In this document: positions 39,370-49,896 of the stretch, in pieces
Layout: each line of letters begins with the position of its first letter
How positions within the stretch are numbered: the first letter of the stretch is position 1
Assembly (NCBI RefSeq): GCF_030682035.1
Contig: NZ_JAUXQZ010000025.1
Span: forward strand, 124,001 to 188,000
From: Brevundimonas sp.
Lineage (GTDB): Bacteria > Pseudomonadota > Alphaproteobacteria > Caulobacterales > Caulobacteraceae
Direction of reading: 5' to 3'
Length of the DNA stretch: 64,000 nt
The notes under the pieces: generated by a model
Seen by the model: only the letters and a program-made list of their open reading frames with translations
Database searches by the model: none
What the model was told of the DNA's origin: nothing
Translations under genes and position numbers: made by a program

Positions 39370-41034
39370 TCAGAACAGCTTGACGATCTGGAACCACACG
39401 CGGCCGCCGTCGTCCGGTCCGGATGTTGCGATCTGGTCGCCCAGCCGATGCGCATAGGTCACCCTGACCAACAGGTCGTCCGGCCCGGACCAGACCACGC
39501 CGGCGCCGATGCCGCTGCGTCGGGCCTGATTGGTTCCGGCCAACCATGGGTCATGGGCGAAATCGACCTCGCCGGTATCGACAAAGCCGATGAGCTGGAA
39601 CCGGCCCGGCAAGGATGGGGTCCACTGATCCAGAGACAGGCGGGCCTCGACGGTCGCCACATAGCCCTCGTCGCCGTAAGCCTCGCCTTCCGGATAGGCG
39701 CGAACCGCATAGGCGCCGCCCAATTCCATTTTTTCGGACGGGTCGAGATTGTCTGTGGCCATCTGCCCGCGAAGCGAGCCGTAGAGTGACAGCGGTCCGC
39801 TGACCGTCTGCAGTCTTGAGACAGCGTACTGAAGCTTGTTGAACCCGCCCTGGGTGCGCGCCGTGGCCGCGTCGGCGGCGCGCTCGAACGGGTTTTCGAT
39901 GTCGAGCTCGCCCGAGGTCCAGGACCATGAGCCCGTGTTCCAGCCTCCGCCGCCGAACCCGTCGCGGGAATCTCCGCGCGCACCCACTGTCAGCGCCCGG
40001 ATTTCCTTGTCCGAGACCTGGGAGACGAGGCCGATTTCATCGCTGAGGTATTTGGCGTCGAAACTGGCCAAGGCATAGAGGTTGGCGTTCCGCGAGCGGA
40101 TCAGCGGGTAGCTGGCGAAGGCGCTGAAGATGTCAGCCGTGCCGCCGGCGTCCAGAACCTCGAACTCGCGGCCGAGATCGTACCGCATATGGGTATAGGC
40201 GACGCCGACGGTCGCGTCGCCGAGCGGGGCTTGCCAGGCGCCTCGACCGAAGGCCAGGCCTTCGGTCGAGGCGAGCAGCCGCAGGCTGATCAGGTCGCCA
40301 AGACCGGTAAGGTTGGCGAAATTCACCGATCCGCCGAACCGGTAGGCGCCGGTGTAGCGATTGCCGGCGTTGTCGGCCTCGAGGCTGCCGAAAATCCGGG
40401 GCGCGCGGGTCAGGTCGACCGTCAGATCCGAAGAGCCGACCTCCGCGCCCGGCGACAGTGTCGAATGGACGGCGACCCCAGGGATATCGGACAGCAGCAG
40501 CAGGCGGCGTTCGAGCGGCGCGATCGCCACCGGGCCGCCGGAGTTCAGGCCGCTCAGCACCCCGGTTGCCACGGCGTCGGACACGCCGGACTGGTTGCGC
40601 AACTCGATCGCGCCGTAGCGGCCTTCGATCACGGCGATGGTCACCGTACCCGCAACGACATCCTGCGCCGGCAGATAGGCCTGGGCGAGCACGTAGCCGC
40701 GGTCATTGTAGAAGCGGGTGATCCGGGCGGCCGCATTCCGCAGCTCCGGCAGGGTGAGGTCGCGGCCGGGCGTGACGTTTGCGACGGCCACCAACTCGGC
40801 TTCCGTGAACAGGGTCGCGCCGCTTACCCGCAGCGCGTCCACGCGGATGCGCACGCCTTCGGCTGCGGAATCCATCGAAGGTTCCGGGCGTTCAATGCGG
40901 ATGTCCGGCGCAGCTCTCAGGGGGATGGCTGCGGGGGGAATCTGCTGCAGTTGCCCCGCGACTGGCGATTGCTGGGCGTAGGCGTTCTGCCCCGTCGCCA
41001 ATAGCGCAGCCACAATAAGACTCGATCTGAACAT
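39370..41034 (-). CDS. Two-partner secretion outer-membrane transporter (TpsB, ShlB/FhaC type)
   Basis: The 554-residue protein has a signal peptide (MFRSSLIVAALLATGQNAYA), a proline-rich plug linker and a POTRA domain (about residues 55-135, LRVSGATLFTEAELV through YNDRGYVLAQAYLP, VIEGRYG). A C-terminal beta-barrel follows, with the family motif AVRAYPEGEAYGDEGYV and a terminal aromatic residue (VKLF). It translocates the TpsA encoded 52 nt downstream. The ATG at 41034 is chosen for the signal peptide; the longer reading adds a non-signal segment. Confidence 0.9.
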   Translation of the reverse strand: MFRSSLIVAALLATGQNAYAQQSPVAGQLQQIPPAAIPLRAAPDIRIERPEPSMDSAAEGVRIRVDALRVSGATLFTEAELVAVANVTPGRDLTLPELRNAAARITRFYNDRGYVLAQAYLPAQDVVAGTVTIAVIEGRYGAIELRNQSGVSDAVATGVLSGLNSGGPVAIAPLERRLLLLSDIPGVAVHSTLSPGAEVGSSDLTVDLTRAPRIFGSLEADNAGNRYTGAYRFGGSVNFANLTGLGDLISLRLLASTEGLAFGRGAWQAPLGDATVGVAYTHMRYDLGREFEVLDAGGTADIFSAFASYPLIRSRNANLYALASFDAKYLSDEIGLVSQVSDKEIRALTVGARGDSRDGFGGGGWNTGSWSWTSGELDIENPFERAADAATARTQGGFNKLQYAVSRLQTVSGPLSLYGSLRGQMATDNLDPSEKMELGGAYAVRAYPEGEAYGDEGYVATVEARLSLDQWTPSLPGRFQLIGFVDTGEVDFAHDPWLAGTNQARRSGIGAGVVWSGPDDLLVRVTYAHRLGDQIATSGPDDGGRVWFQIVKLF

Positions 41035-41586
41035 AGCCCCTCGAATTGCCGCGGCGGTATCAGGGTGCAACGGCTCCCACGCGACAGGGAACACGCACGT
41101 AGGCAGGATCGATTGTTGGCGACGACCTGAGAAATATACTCGCAGCCCGCGAGTTGGTCTCAGCTAGCTGACAATAAAGAACTTAGCGTTTTCAGATATT
41201 AACAAGACGTGAACAGCTCGTTCACGCAAGATTGTGAAATACAGAACGCACGTCGACTTTATTTGTTCCTCGTATTCTGGCCGAATATTGGCGACAGCGC
41301 CTCAGAAATTGGGCCGGTCTACGGTTAAGCCTGGACGCGGTCAGATCCGCGCGAGTCGCCCTGGCGCAAGGCGGGGCAATCCGGGCAAGCCACAAAGTGG
41401 TCGCTGATCTCCAGCCAGGCCGGAGGCCGATCGTTTAGTTCCCTCGAATGGTGGTCAAGGGATCACAGGCACAGGCGCACAAATGGTTTAACGCCGCGGT
41501 CGGCAGGACGACCGGGGCGGGCCTATGCCGAGCGCCTGCGGCTCTCGCCGCCATGGTTTTGGACAAACCGAGCCGCGCCGTGTGGG
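41035..41586. other. Long intergenic region upstream of the TPS operon
   Basis: This 552-bp region has no convincing gene. The part at 41150-41300 is AT-richer than its surroundings and contains TATT and TTAA clusters expected of promoters. It also holds a 7-bp dyad CGTGAAC-AGCTC-GTTCACG at 41208-41226. The region separates the TpsB start (minus) from the end of the FixJ-like gene (minus), so it must supply the promoter of the TPS operon. Confidence 0.6.
41208..41226. promoter_or_regulatory. 19-bp dyad, candidate operator upstream of the TPS operon
   Basis: CGTGAAC and GTTCACG flank a 5-nt centre (AGCTC). It lies 174 bp upstream of the TpsB start in the AT-richer part of the gap. Dyads of this size are typical of dimeric regulators; which one binds is unknown. 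Confidence 0.4.
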
Positions 41587-42207
41587 TCAGGATCGCCTCT
41601 GAACGGATCGCGCGAACAGGCTCATCTGGACCAGAGCCGAAAGACTGCCGACCTCGGTTTTGGCCATGACCTTGGCCCGGAAGACCTCCACCGTCCGCGG
41701 GCTGATCTTCAGGCGGCGCGCGATTTCCTTGTTGGAAAGGCCTTCTACCAGGTGGTCGAAGACCTGGAGTTCTCTGGGTGTCAGCAGTTCAATTTTTCGC
41801 AATGCCCGAGAGCGTGCCTCCAGGATCGTTCCCGTGGAGCCAAGGTGGTTGAGACAACCCTTGACGGTTTCAATCAGCCGCTGCGGATCAAACGGCTTTT
41901 CGATGAAATCGATCGCGCCGGATCGCATCAGGCTGACGGCGATGGGAACGTCGGCATGCGCCGTGATCACGATGATGGCCCAGGAAGTTCCGCGCAGTTC
42001 CGTCAGTCTCTGCACCACCTCGGCGCCATTGATGCCCGGCATGCGCAGGTCGGTGATAACGCAGGCCACGGCGTCGTCGGGCAGGCGGTCGAAGAAGTCT
42101 TGGCCGCTGGTGAAGGCGCGGACCCTCACGCCCTCCTTGCGAAGCAAAAGCACGATCGCGTCGCGAACGGACGGGTCGTCGTCGATGACGAAGACGGAAG
42201 GGCTCAT
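41587..42207 (-). CDS. FixJ/NarL-type response regulator
   Basis: The 206-residue protein has a receiver domain (VFVIDDDPSVRDA, phospho-acceptor Asp in VITDLRMPGINGAE, EKPFDPQRL) and a LuxR-type HTH (LTPRELQVFDHLVEGLSNKEIARRLKISPRTVEVFRAKVMAK). This is the FixJ layout. Its ATG overlaps the stop of the kinase gene (ATGA), so the two form a cognate pair. Targets are unknown; the TPS operon lies directly downstream on the same strand. Confidence 0.92.
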   Translation of the reverse strand: MSPSVFVIDDDPSVRDAIVLLLRKEGVRVRAFTSGQDFFDRLPDDAVACVITDLRMPGINGAEVVQRLTELRGTSWAIIVITAHADVPIAVSLMRSGAIDFIEKPFDPQRLIETVKGCLNHLGSTGTILEARSRALRKIELLTPRELQVFDHLVEGLSNKEIARRLKISPRTVEVFRAKVMAKTEVGSLSALVQMSLFARSVQRRS

Positions 42208-43625
42208 GTCGGCCCTTCGAGACCTGCCCGCTCAAGGGTGAACCTAACGGCCGCCCCGCCCAGGTCTTCGCTGCGGCCCGTCATCAGGACGCCGCCTTGC
42301 CGTTCGATCAAGGACCGCGTCAGTGAGAGACCCAGGCCCAGACCGCCGACGTCGTTGCCCGCCCCAGGCCAGGCGCCCGCAACCCCGTTGTCGAGGCCGA
42401 AACCGGGACCGCTGTCCTCAATCCGTATTTCGAAGACAGCGGTCGTCAGAGGGCGGCCGTTGATCGTAACATCCCGATGCACTTGGCCCGAGACCGCTTC
42501 AACGGCGTTCCGCACCAGGTTCACGATGATTTGCTGAACCTGGCTTCCATCGACGAGCACTGTGTCGCTATCAGTGTCAACCGAGATCCGAAGGGTCACC
42601 CCGGCGCCGCGACACAGCGGTTCCAGGATCCCGTTCAGGTCACCGATCATGGCGCTCACGCGTTCGGGTCGCCGGTTGCCGGAGCCCGGGGCCAGCAGGT
42701 CGTGCAGCTTGTCTATGATCTGACCGGCCCGGAGGATCTGATGCTTGGCCAGGCCGAGAGTCCGGTTCGCGCTGTCGCCCAAGGGGCCGGCCCGGTCCAT
42801 GTCGATCTGGCTGGCATGCATATAGGTCGCGGCGGCGGTCAAGGGTTGACTGAGCTCGTGGGCCAGGGTGGCTGCCATCAGGCCCAGCGAATTCAGCCTC
42901 CAGATACGATACATCTGGTCGGTCGCCTTTCGCGAACTGTTGGCCGTGTCCCCGTGTTGTTCGGCGTCCGAGAGATGCAGGATGGAGCGGACCGCCCCGT
43001 TGCGAGTCACCGTCATTGAGGCGATATCGAGAGGGAACACATGGCCGGTGCTCCGTCGCCCGAGCCAGCGATTGGGGGTCGCCGGAACGGAACCGTGTCC
43101 CTGCGGTACGAAATGATCGACCAGGGCGGCGAAAGGGCGTCCGTCGGCGGCGTTCGGCTCGATGCCAAACATGCGGCTTGCCGACGCGGTTATCGAAACC
43201 ACCGCGCCCCGGTTGTCCAGCATCACGACCGGCGACACGCTGAGGACGGTGTCGAGGATTCCGTCCCCCGGGCCCGGCGCGACGAAGGGTGGCTCCAGGA
43301 GAGTCTTGTAACGCCTACGGGCCTGGGAGCTCAGGATGCCTGCCACGACCAGCAGGAGAGCGTTGACCAGGGTATCACTCGTCGATTCCAGCGGTATCAT
43401 GAACAGGTCCGCGATCACGGCCGACCCTATACCCAGGGCCGATAGCAGCCGGTCCATCGACAGGGCCGGCATGACCGCCACGGGGATCAGCGACAGCGAC
43501 AGGATTCCGCCGCCCTTCTCGAGGAGCAGATGGATCACAAGCGAGCCGATGACGGCCGTAAGCGGAAGACCCACGCTGAGGAGGTCCCGGTTCAGGAGCC
43601 TGGGCGTTGTAAGCGCGAACGACAT
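42204..43625 (-). CDS. FixL-like membrane PAS histidine kinase
   Basis: The 473-residue protein has about four N-terminal membrane helices (residues 12-110) and a PAS domain (about 125-230, ILDTVLSVSPVVMLDNRGAVV). The kinase core has the H-box ATLAHELSQPLTAAATYMH (about 265-283), an N box NLVRNAVEAVSG and G boxes DSGPGFGL and GGLGLGLSLTRSLIE. The HELSQPL form of the H-box is typical of FixL/DctB-like kinases. No clear haem-binding histidine is seen in the PAS. The ATG at 43625 is preferred; a GTG at 43697 is in frame. Confidence 0.85.
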   Translation of the reverse strand: MSFALTTPRLLNRDLLSVGLPLTAVIGSLVIHLLLEKGGGILSLSLIPVAVMPALSMDRLLSALGIGSAVIADLFMIPLESTSDTLVNALLLVVAGILSSQARRRYKTLLEPPFVAPGPGDGILDTVLSVSPVVMLDNRGAVVSITASASRMFGIEPNAADGRPFAALVDHFVPQGHGSVPATPNRWLGRRSTGHVFPLDIASMTVTRNGAVRSILHLSDAEQHGDTANSSRKATDQMYRIWRLNSLGLMAATLAHELSQPLTAAATYMHASQIDMDRAGPLGDSANRTLGLAKHQILRAGQIIDKLHDLLAPGSGNRRPERVSAMIGDLNGILEPLCRGAGVTLRISVDTDSDTVLVDGSQVQQIIVNLVRNAVEAVSGQVHRDVTINGRPLTTAVFEIRIEDSGPGFGLDNGVAGAWPGAGNDVGGLGLGLSLTRSLIERQGGVLMTGRSEDLGGAAVRFTLERAGLEGPT

Positions 43626-43851
43626 ACTCAAAATCAAACTATCTTCAGTCGGTGCAGCACTGTGGAGGGGGACGCGTCTGGCGCTACGATAAGACACCCG
43701 GGCCGCGGCGCGGAAGCACGCGATTCTGTCGGATTTCCGGCATTAGGGCCATCGTAGCATTGTAAGCAGGTACGGTAAATTGCGTATGCCGCCAGTCAGC
43801 AAGCCTTGGCGAAGTTAACGCCAGTCTCTGCTTCCAAGACGGGGGGCGAGC

Positions 43852-44382
43852 GTGCTGCGGCCGAATATAATCCTGGTCGTCGATGACTCCGCGACCGTCC
43901 GCGCGCTTTTGACGGCGGTCCTCAGCGCTGTCGGGCACGACGTGGTCGCGGTGGACGGGGTGCGGGCCGGATTGCGCAAGTTGCGAACCTTGCGCCCGGC
44001 GCTCATTCTGACCGACTATGCCATGCCGAAACTGGACGGGCATGCGTTCGTCCGGCTGGTCCGGCGCGACCCAAGGCTGAGCGGAGTGCCGGTCATTGTG
44101 GTGTCGAGCCAAACCGCAGACGAGAAGCGGCATAACATGTCGCAGGCCGGCGCGGACGGCTGGCTGGCGAAGCCTGTAGATCTGACCGCCTTGCTCGAGA
44201 CCGTCGAGCGCGAGCTCGCTCGCACCGCGCCCCGTCCGCGTCGCCGCCTCCCGGTCGACCGGGGCATCCGCTGGCGTCCCCCGCTGACCTCCTTGGCGCA
44301 TCGACTGACTCTGTACGTATTTCTGCTTACCGGCCTGTTTACCAAGAACGGCGGTTCGGTGGTGATCTTGGAGCAACTCTGA
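43852..44382 (+). CDS. Single-domain response regulator with unusual C-terminal tail
   Basis: The 176-residue protein starts at a GTG after GGGGGGCGAGC. Residues 1-125 form a receiver domain (ILVVDDSATVRALL, Asp in LILTDYAMPKLDG, KPVDLTALL). The last 50 residues are arginine-rich and then hydrophobic (LTLYVFLLTGLFTKNGG) and do not resemble an output domain. It is upstream of the chemotaxis operon and could be a CheY-like protein; the tail may be a read-on beyond an older stop. Confidence 0.78.
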   Translation: MLRPNIILVVDDSATVRALLTAVLSAVGHDVVAVDGVRAGLRKLRTLRPALILTDYAMPKLDGHAFVRLVRRDPRLSGVPVIVVSSQTADEKRHNMSQAGADGWLAKPVDLTALLETVERELARTAPRPRRRLPVDRGIRWRPPLTSLAHRLTLYVFLLTGLFTKNGGSVVILEQL

Positions 44383-44624
44383 GGAGGGGCGGGACGATGA
44401 CACGTTGGATAACAATGGACGGGTTTGGCCAAAGTGGGGTGCCGCATCTGATCCGACGAGCGCCGGCATCCCTCTCGCCCGGCCGGCGTCCTGGGGGAGC
44501 CGCACCGCAGGGGAACCGCGTCCGTCGGCCGATCATCGTCCTGACCGCCCCCTGAGGCGGCCAACCCTATCCGATCACCATCCGGGCCCGTATCGCGGTT
44601 CGGTCCAAGAATAAGGATTTCCCA

Positions 44625-46553
44625 GTGAAGCTCAGCAACGTAAAAATCTCTCACAAGCTGACGGGGGCGTTCGCGTTGGTCCTGGCGGTGATCGGCGCCT
44701 TGGGGGGCGCGGTCCTGATTCAGATCGACACGCTGATGACGACCGACGAGGCGGTCAGCCGCGGCCATCGGACGCTGGAAACGCTCAGTGATATCCAACG
44801 CTCGGTCGATCGCCAGGAAAGCAACACGCGCGCCTATGTGACGGTTCAGAACCCCGACTACCTGACCAATATCGAACGGTACGCCAAGGAGTTTGACGAG
44901 CAGTTGGGGACGCTTCGCCGTGAACTTGAAGGCATTCCGGGCGCGGACGGGCGGATCGACAGGCTGCAAGAGGCCGTCAACGCGTATCGCGCCGAGATCG
45001 TCGAGAAGGAGACGCGCCTGGCGAGCGACCCGGCGACGCTCGGCCAAGCCGTCGCCATCATCCGCTCGGGCGCCGCGGCGCGCTACATGGGCGCGGTGAA
45101 CACCGCCTTCGCTGATATCCGCGAGCGCCAGGTCGCCCGGATTGAAACCGCCGACAAGTCCCAGGAGGCGGCCTTCGAGACGGCGCGCATCGCCTTGGGC
45201 GTGGGCGTGGTGGCGGCCTTGCTGGTTTCGGTATTGTCCGGCTGGGTGCTGACGCGAGCCTTGAGCACGCCGATCGCCCTCATGATCGGTTACATGCGCC
45301 GTGTCATGGCGGGCGAAACGGCCTTCGAAATCCCCTGCGCCGCCCGCAAGGACGAGTTCGGCCAGATGGGTCTGGCCATGATCGCCTTCCGCGACGCCGC
45401 AATCGAGAAATCGCGGCTGGAAGGTGAGGGGGTGGCCCAGCGCGCCGCCGCCGAGGCCGAGCGGACTCGCAACCAGGGCGTCACCGATGCCGCCGCGCGG
45501 GAGCAGGCGATCGTCGTCCAGGCGCTCGGCGAAGGATTGGATCACCTGACGCGGGGGGATCTGACCTACAGCCTGAACCAGCCCTTCCCCGGGGACTATC
45601 AAAAGCTGAAGGACGATTTCAACGCCGCCATCGGTCAGCTGAAGGAGGCCATGTCGGTGGTGGTGACCAATGTCTCGGCCATCCGCTCCGGCTCGGGCGA
45701 GATCAGTCAGGCGGCCGATGATCTGTCGCGGCGTACCGAACAGCAGGCCGCCAGTCTGGAAGAAACTGCCGCCGCCCTGGACGAGATCACGGCCACGGTG
45801 AACCGGACGGCCGCCGGCGCCCGTCAGGCGTCAGAAACTGTTCAGGCCGCCAAGGGCGACGCCGAAACGAGCGGCAATGTCGTTCGCGAGGCGGTCAGCG
45901 CCATGGGCGCGATCGAGAAGTCGGCCCAGGAGATCAGCCAGATCATCGGCGTGATCGACGAGATCGCCTTCCAGACCAATCTGCTGGCGTTGAACGCAGG
46001 CGTTGAAGCGGCCCGAGCCGGCGACGCTGGCCGAGGCTTCGCGGTCGTCGCCTCCGAGGTCCGGGCCCTGGCCCAGCGCTCGGCCGAAGCGGCCAAGGAA
46101 ATCAAGGTCTTGATCTCGGCCTCGACGGCCCAGGTCAACTCAGGCGTTAACCTGGTCGGTCAGACCGGCGAGGCCCTGCAACGCATCGTCGGACGCGTGG
46201 CCGAAATCGACGGCCTGGTGTCCGAAATCGCCGCTTCGGCCCAGGAACAGGCCACGGGCCTCCAGCAGGTCAATACCGCCGTCAACCAGATGGACCAGGT
46301 GACCCAGCAAAACGCCGCCATGGTCGAGGAATCCACAGCCGCCAGCCATTCGCTGTCGCAGGAGGCCGAGACACTGGCCGCCTCGATGTCGCGGTTCCGC
46401 ATCGGTGAGTCCGCCCCGACCGCGCGCGCCGCCCCGCGTCCCGCGTCGCGACCGGTTTCTCAAACCGTCACCGCGATGAAGACCACCGGCCGCGGCGGCG
46501 CGGCCCGCAGATACGAACCCGTCGCCTCGGAAGACGGGTGGGAAGAGTTCTGA
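44625..46553 (+). CDS. mcpA: Methyl-accepting chemotaxis protein (McpA-like)
   Basis: The 642-residue protein has a membrane helix at about residues 13-33, a periplasmic sensing region, a second helix at about 188-210 and HAMP segments. The cytoplasmic signalling hairpin ([28 protein letters not shown]) is at about 435-465. It ends in WEEF, like the CheR/CheB-tethering pentapeptide NWETF. The GTG start has AAGGAT 8 nt upstream. In Caulobacter mcpA opens the che operon, as here. Its ligand is unknown. Confidence 0.93.
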   Translation: MKLSNVKISHKLTGAFALVLAVIGALGGAVLIQIDTLMTTDEAVSRGHRTLETLSDIQRSVDRQESNTRAYVTVQNPDYLTNIERYAKEFDEQLGTLRRELEGIPGADGRIDRLQEAVNAYRAEIVEKETRLASDPATLGQAVAIIRSGAAARYMGAVNTAFADIRERQVARIETADKSQEAAFETARIALGVGVVAALLVSVLSGWVLTRALSTPIALMIGYMRRVMAGETAFEIPCAARKDEFGQMGLAMIAFRDAAIEKSRLEGEGVAQRAAAEAERTRNQGVTDAAAREQAIVVQALGEGLDHLTRGDLTYSLNQPFPGDYQKLKDDFNAAIGQLKEAMSVVVTNVSAIRSGSGEISQAADDLSRRTEQQAASLEETAAALDEITATVNRTAAGARQASETVQAAKGDAETSGNVVREAVSAMGAIEKSAQEISQIIGVIDEIAFQTNLLALNAGVEAARAGDAGRGFAVVASEVRALAQRSAEAAKEIKVLISASTAQVNSGVNLVGQTGEALQRIVGRVAEIDGLVSEIAASAQEQATGLQQVNTAVNQMDQVTQQNAAMVEESTAASHSLSQEAETLAASMSRFRIGESAPTARAAPRPASRPVSQTVTAMKTTGRGGAARRYEPVASEDGWEEF

Positions 46554-46837
46554 TGAGCGGCGTCATGAAACTGCCGAGTGTGCTGGACATCCAGCAGGCT
46601 GAACCGCTGCGGGCCCAGCTGCTGACGCTGCGCGGAAGTCCGGTCACCCTGGACGCGTCGGAAGTTGAGCGGCTCGGGGGGTTGTGCCTTCAGGTCCTGA
46701 TCTCGGCGCAACAGACCTGGGCCAGCGACGGGCAGATCCTGGCCATCGATCAGGTTTCCGAAGAGTTCGCCGCACAGTGGAACGCGTTCGGTGCGTCCGA
46801 TCTCCGACAGGCGGCCGATCAGGGGGGCCAGGCGTGA
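46553..46837 (+). CDS. cheX: STAS-domain chemotaxis protein CheX (Caulobacter type)
   Basis: The 94-residue protein is a STAS domain (LPSVLDIQQAEPLRAQLLTL, VTLDASEVERLGGLCLQVLI). Its ATG overlaps the mcpA stop (TGATG), and its stop overlaps the next GTG. The second gene of the Caulobacter che operon has this size and place. STAS proteins often act as scaffolds or in partner switching; the role in chemotaxis is not established. Confidence 0.85.
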   Translation: MSGVMKLPSVLDIQQAEPLRAQLLTLRGSPVTLDASEVERLGGLCLQVLISAQQTWASDGQILAIDQVSEEFAAQWNAFGASDLRQAADQGGQA

Positions 46838-47199
46838 CCAAGACGATTCTGACGATCGACGATTCCCGCACCATGCGCGACATGTTGATGCTGGCCCTCG
46901 TCGATGCGGGTTACAGGGTGATCCAGGCCGTCGACGGCATCGACGGTCTGGAAACGCTGGCGGCCGAGGGCGCCGATGTGGTCATCACGGACATCAACAT
47001 GCCGCGGCTCGATGGTTTTGGCTTCATTGAAGGGATGCGGGCCGATCCGGCCAATCGTGCGATCCCGATTCTGGTCCTGACCACCGAGAGCGACTCCGCC
47101 AAGAAGCAGCGGGCCCGTGACGCCGGAGCCACCGGCTGGATCGTCAAGCCGTTCGACCCGGTCAAGCTGGTGGACGCTGTCCGGCGGGTGGCGGCCTGA
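46834..47199 (+). CDS. cheY: Chemotaxis response regulator CheY (first copy)
   Basis: The 121-residue receiver protein has ILTIDDSRTMRDML, the phospho-acceptor Asp53 in VVITDINMPRLDG, the switch threonine region LVLTTES and the lysine in WIVKPFDPVKL. It starts at a GTG overlapping the cheX stop. It carries the phosphoryl signal from CheA to the flagellar motor or acts as a phosphate sink. Confidence 0.93.
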   Translation: MTKTILTIDDSRTMRDMLMLALVDAGYRVIQAVDGIDGLETLAAEGADVVITDINMPRLDGFGFIEGMRADPANRAIPILVLTTESDSAKKQRARDAGATGWIVKPFDPVKLVDAVRRVAA

Positions 47200-47203
47200 T
47201 CCG

Positions 47204-49426
47204 ATGAGTGACGTGGACCCGTTCGAAGCCATCAAGGTCGTCTTCTTCCAGGAGTGCGACGAACTGCTGGGCGATCTGGAGACCGGCCTGCTGGCCATCG
47301 AGACTGGTGACGCCGATTCCGAAACGGTCAACGCGGTGTTCCGCGCCGTTCATTCGGTCAAGGGCGGCGCCGGTGCGTTCGGCCTGGATGCCCTGGTGCG
47401 GTTCGCCCATGTGTTCGAGACTCTGCTCGACGAGATCCGTTCAGGCCGCAAGCCTTGCGACGATGTGACTGTGAAGACGTTGCTGCGCGCGTCCGACGTC
47501 CTGGCCGACCATATCGCGGCGGCCCGGGGGCAGAGGGCTCCGGTCGACGATGCCCGCTCGGCGGGCCTGGTCGCCGAACTGGAGGCCTTAACTCACGGCG
47601 AGGCGAACCCCGGTCATCCCGCACCTGTCGCGTCGGAACCCGTCACCGCGGAACCGCCGGCGGAGCCTGACGAGTTCGGCTTCCGTCCAGTGGTTTTCGA
47701 TCTGTCCGCCCTGGAAGGTCCCTCGTCGCCGGAGCCGTCATCCAAATCCTGGCGCGTCGTTTTCCGCCCGCACGGCCGGCTGTACGCCAACGCCAACGAG
47801 ACCGGCCTGCTGTTACGCGAGTTGGGGCGCCTCGGGCCTCTCTCGGTCGAGCTGGACGCCTCGGCTTTACCGGATCTCGACGATCTGGTCGCCGAGGACG
47901 GCTATCTGACCTGGACAGTCGAGCTGGAAAGCTCGGCCGGGCGAGACGCCATCCGCGACGTGTTCGACTTCGTGGATGCCGATTGCGATCTGGCGATTTC
48001 GCCGACGGCGGCGGTCGATGTCCGGGCGGCGCCCGAGCCTGACGCGCCTGAATTCGACATAGCCGCCCTGCTTGCCCGGGCCGGTTCCGCGGTCGAAGCG
48101 TCAGAGCCGGAGCCAGAACCCGTCGCCGCCCCGGTCACTCCGGTCGCCGCCCCCGCCGTCGTGGCCTTCGCCGCCGCCGCGCCGGTGGCGCCCCCGCCGG
48201 GAGCCGCCGCGCCGGCGCAACCGCCCGCCGCGACCATCCGCGTCGACCTCGACCGCGTCGACCGGCTGATCAACGTCGTGGGTGAACTCGTCATCCAGCA
48301 GGCCATGCTCGCCCAGCGGGTGGTCGAGAGCGGCCTGGCCAGGTCGTCGGGCATATCGGTCGGGCTCGAAGACCTGGAACTGTTGACGCGCGAGATCCAG
48401 GACAGCGTCATGGCCATCCGCGCCCAGCCGGTGAAGTCGGTGTTCCAGCGGATGCCGCGCCTGGTCCGCGAAGTCGGCGAGATGACCGGCAAGCGCGTCC
48501 GCCTGGTGACCGCCGGCGAGGACACCGAGGTCGACAAGACCGTGGTCGAACGCCTGGCCGAACCCATCACCCACATGCTGCGCAACGCCATCGACCACGG
48601 GCTGGAAGGCCCGGAGGATCGCCTCGCCGCCGGCAAGCCGGCCGAGGGCACGGTCCGCCTGGTCGCCCTGCACCGTTCAGGCCGGATCGTGATCGAGATC
48701 AGCGACGACGGGCGCGGCATCAACCGCGACCGAGTGAAGGGGATCGCCGCCGCCAGGGGCCTGATCGCCGAGGACGCGGTGCTGACCGACGAAGAGATCG
48801 ACAACCTGATCTTCCTGCCCGGTTTCTCGACCGCCGAAGCAATCTCGGACGTCTCGGGCCGCGGCGTGGGCATGGACGTGGTGCGCCGGTCCATCCAGGC
48901 GCTGGGCGGACGCATCACCATCGCCTCGAACCCGGGCAAGGGCTCGACCTTCACCCTCAGCCTGCCGCTGACGCTGGCAGTGCTGGACGGGATGGTGGTC
49001 ACCGCCGCCGACCAGACCCTGGTCGCGCCGTTAACGGCCATCGTCGAGAGCCTGACCCCCCGCGCCCAGGACGTCCACCACGTCGGCGGCCACGATGCAG
49101 TGATCCGCTTCCGCGATGAGTTCGTGCCCCTGATCGACGTGGCCATGACAATGGGCTTCCGCGATACGCCGGTGCCGTCGGCTACCGGCGTCGCCGTGGT
49201 CATCGAGACCGAGGCCGGCGTCCGGGCCGCCCTGTTGTTCGACGCTATTCAGGGTCAGCGCCAGGTGGTCATCAAGAGCCTCGAGACCAACTACCAGCAG
49301 GTCGAGGGCGTCGCCGCCGCGACGATCCTGGGTGACGGCCGTGTCGCCCTGATCCTTGACGTCGACGCCATCGTCGCCAACGCCCGCCGCAAGTCGGCGC
49401 GTCCTGATTTCAAACTCGCGAGCTGA
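47204..49426 (+). CDS. cheA: Chemotaxis histidine kinase CheA
   Basis: The 740-residue protein has an Hpt domain with His50 in [13 protein letters not shown], a proline/alanine-rich linker (about 295-345), a dimerisation domain ([25 protein letters not shown], about 346-405) and a HATPase domain ([43 protein letters not shown]). The CheW-like regulatory domain is at the end. The P2 CheY-docking region is represented by residues about 145-290. The ATG at 47204 lies 4 nt after the cheY stop. Confidence 0.96.
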   Translation: MSDVDPFEAIKVVFFQECDELLGDLETGLLAIETGDADSETVNAVFRAVHSVKGGAGAFGLDALVRFAHVFETLLDEIRSGRKPCDDVTVKTLLRASDVLADHIAAARGQRAPVDDARSAGLVAELEALTHGEANPGHPAPVASEPVTAEPPAEPDEFGFRPVVFDLSALEGPSSPEPSSKSWRVVFRPHGRLYANANETGLLLRELGRLGPLSVELDASALPDLDDLVAEDGYLTWTVELESSAGRDAIRDVFDFVDADCDLAISPTAAVDVRAAPEPDAPEFDIAALLARAGSAVEASEPEPEPVAAPVTPVAAPAVVAFAAAAPVAPPPGAAAPAQPPAATIRVDLDRVDRLINVVGELVIQQAMLAQRVVESGLARSSGISVGLEDLELLTREIQDSVMAIRAQPVKSVFQRMPRLVREVGEMTGKRVRLVTAGEDTEVDKTVVERLAEPITHMLRNAIDHGLEGPEDRLAAGKPAEGTVRLVALHRSGRIVIEISDDGRGINRDRVKGIAAARGLIAEDAVLTDEEIDNLIFLPGFSTAEAISDVSGRGVGMDVVRRSIQALGGRITIASNPGKGSTFTLSLPLTLAVLDGMVVTAADQTLVAPLTAIVESLTPRAQDVHHVGGHDAVIRFRDEFVPLIDVAMTMGFRDTPVPSATGVAVVIETEAGVRAALLFDAIQGQRQVVIKSLETNYQQVEGVAAATILGDGRVALILDVDAIVANARRKSARPDFKLAS

Positions 49427-49428
49427 TC

Positions 49429-49896
49429 ATGACCGAACATTTCTCGACCCCGGCCTCCACCTCGCGCGAACTGATCGCCTTCCGCATCGGCGACCAGGAG
49501 TTTTGCGTGGACATCATGGCCGTGCGCGAGATTCGCGGCTGGACCCCGGCCACGCCCCTGCCGCGCGCGCCCGGCTTCATGAAGGGGGTGATCAACCTGC
49601 GCGGCGCGGTGTTGCCGATCATCGACCTGGGAGTCCGCTTCGGGCTGAAAACCTCCGAACCGACCGCACGTCACGTCATCATGGTGGCGCATATCGGCGG
49701 ACGGATGGTCGGCCTGCTGGTCGATGCGGTGTCCGACATCATCCAACTGAACGACGAGCAGGTCCAGCCGACCCCGGACGTCGCCAGCGACCACGTCAAG
49801 ACATTCGTCAAGGGCATTTTCGCCCTGGAGGGGCGGATGATCAGTCTGATCGAACTGGACCGGATTGTCCCTGATATCGAGGCGGAAGCCGCATGA
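49429..49896 (+). CDS. cheW: Chemotaxis coupling protein CheW
   Basis: The 155-residue protein has the CheW signatures [21 protein letters not shown] and [26 protein letters not shown]. It links receptors to CheA. It starts 2 nt after cheA and overlaps the cheR start by 4 nt, so it is translated within the operon. Confidence 0.96.
   Translation: MTEHFSTPASTSRELIAFRIGDQEFCVDIMAVREIRGWTPATPLPRAPGFMKGVINLRGAVLPIIDLGVRFGLKTSEPTARHVIMVAHIGGRMVGLLVDAVSDIIQLNDEQVQPTPDVASDHVKTFVKGIFALEGRMISLIELDRIVPDIEAEAA

Noticed and set aside
44397..44555. Small ORF of about 52 codons after the receiver gene, with a GGAGGGG SD
   Set aside because: The translation (MTRWITMDGFGQSGVPHL...) has no family resemblance and is rich in Arg/Pro/Gly, as expected of random GC-rich sequence. 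It is kept only as a note.
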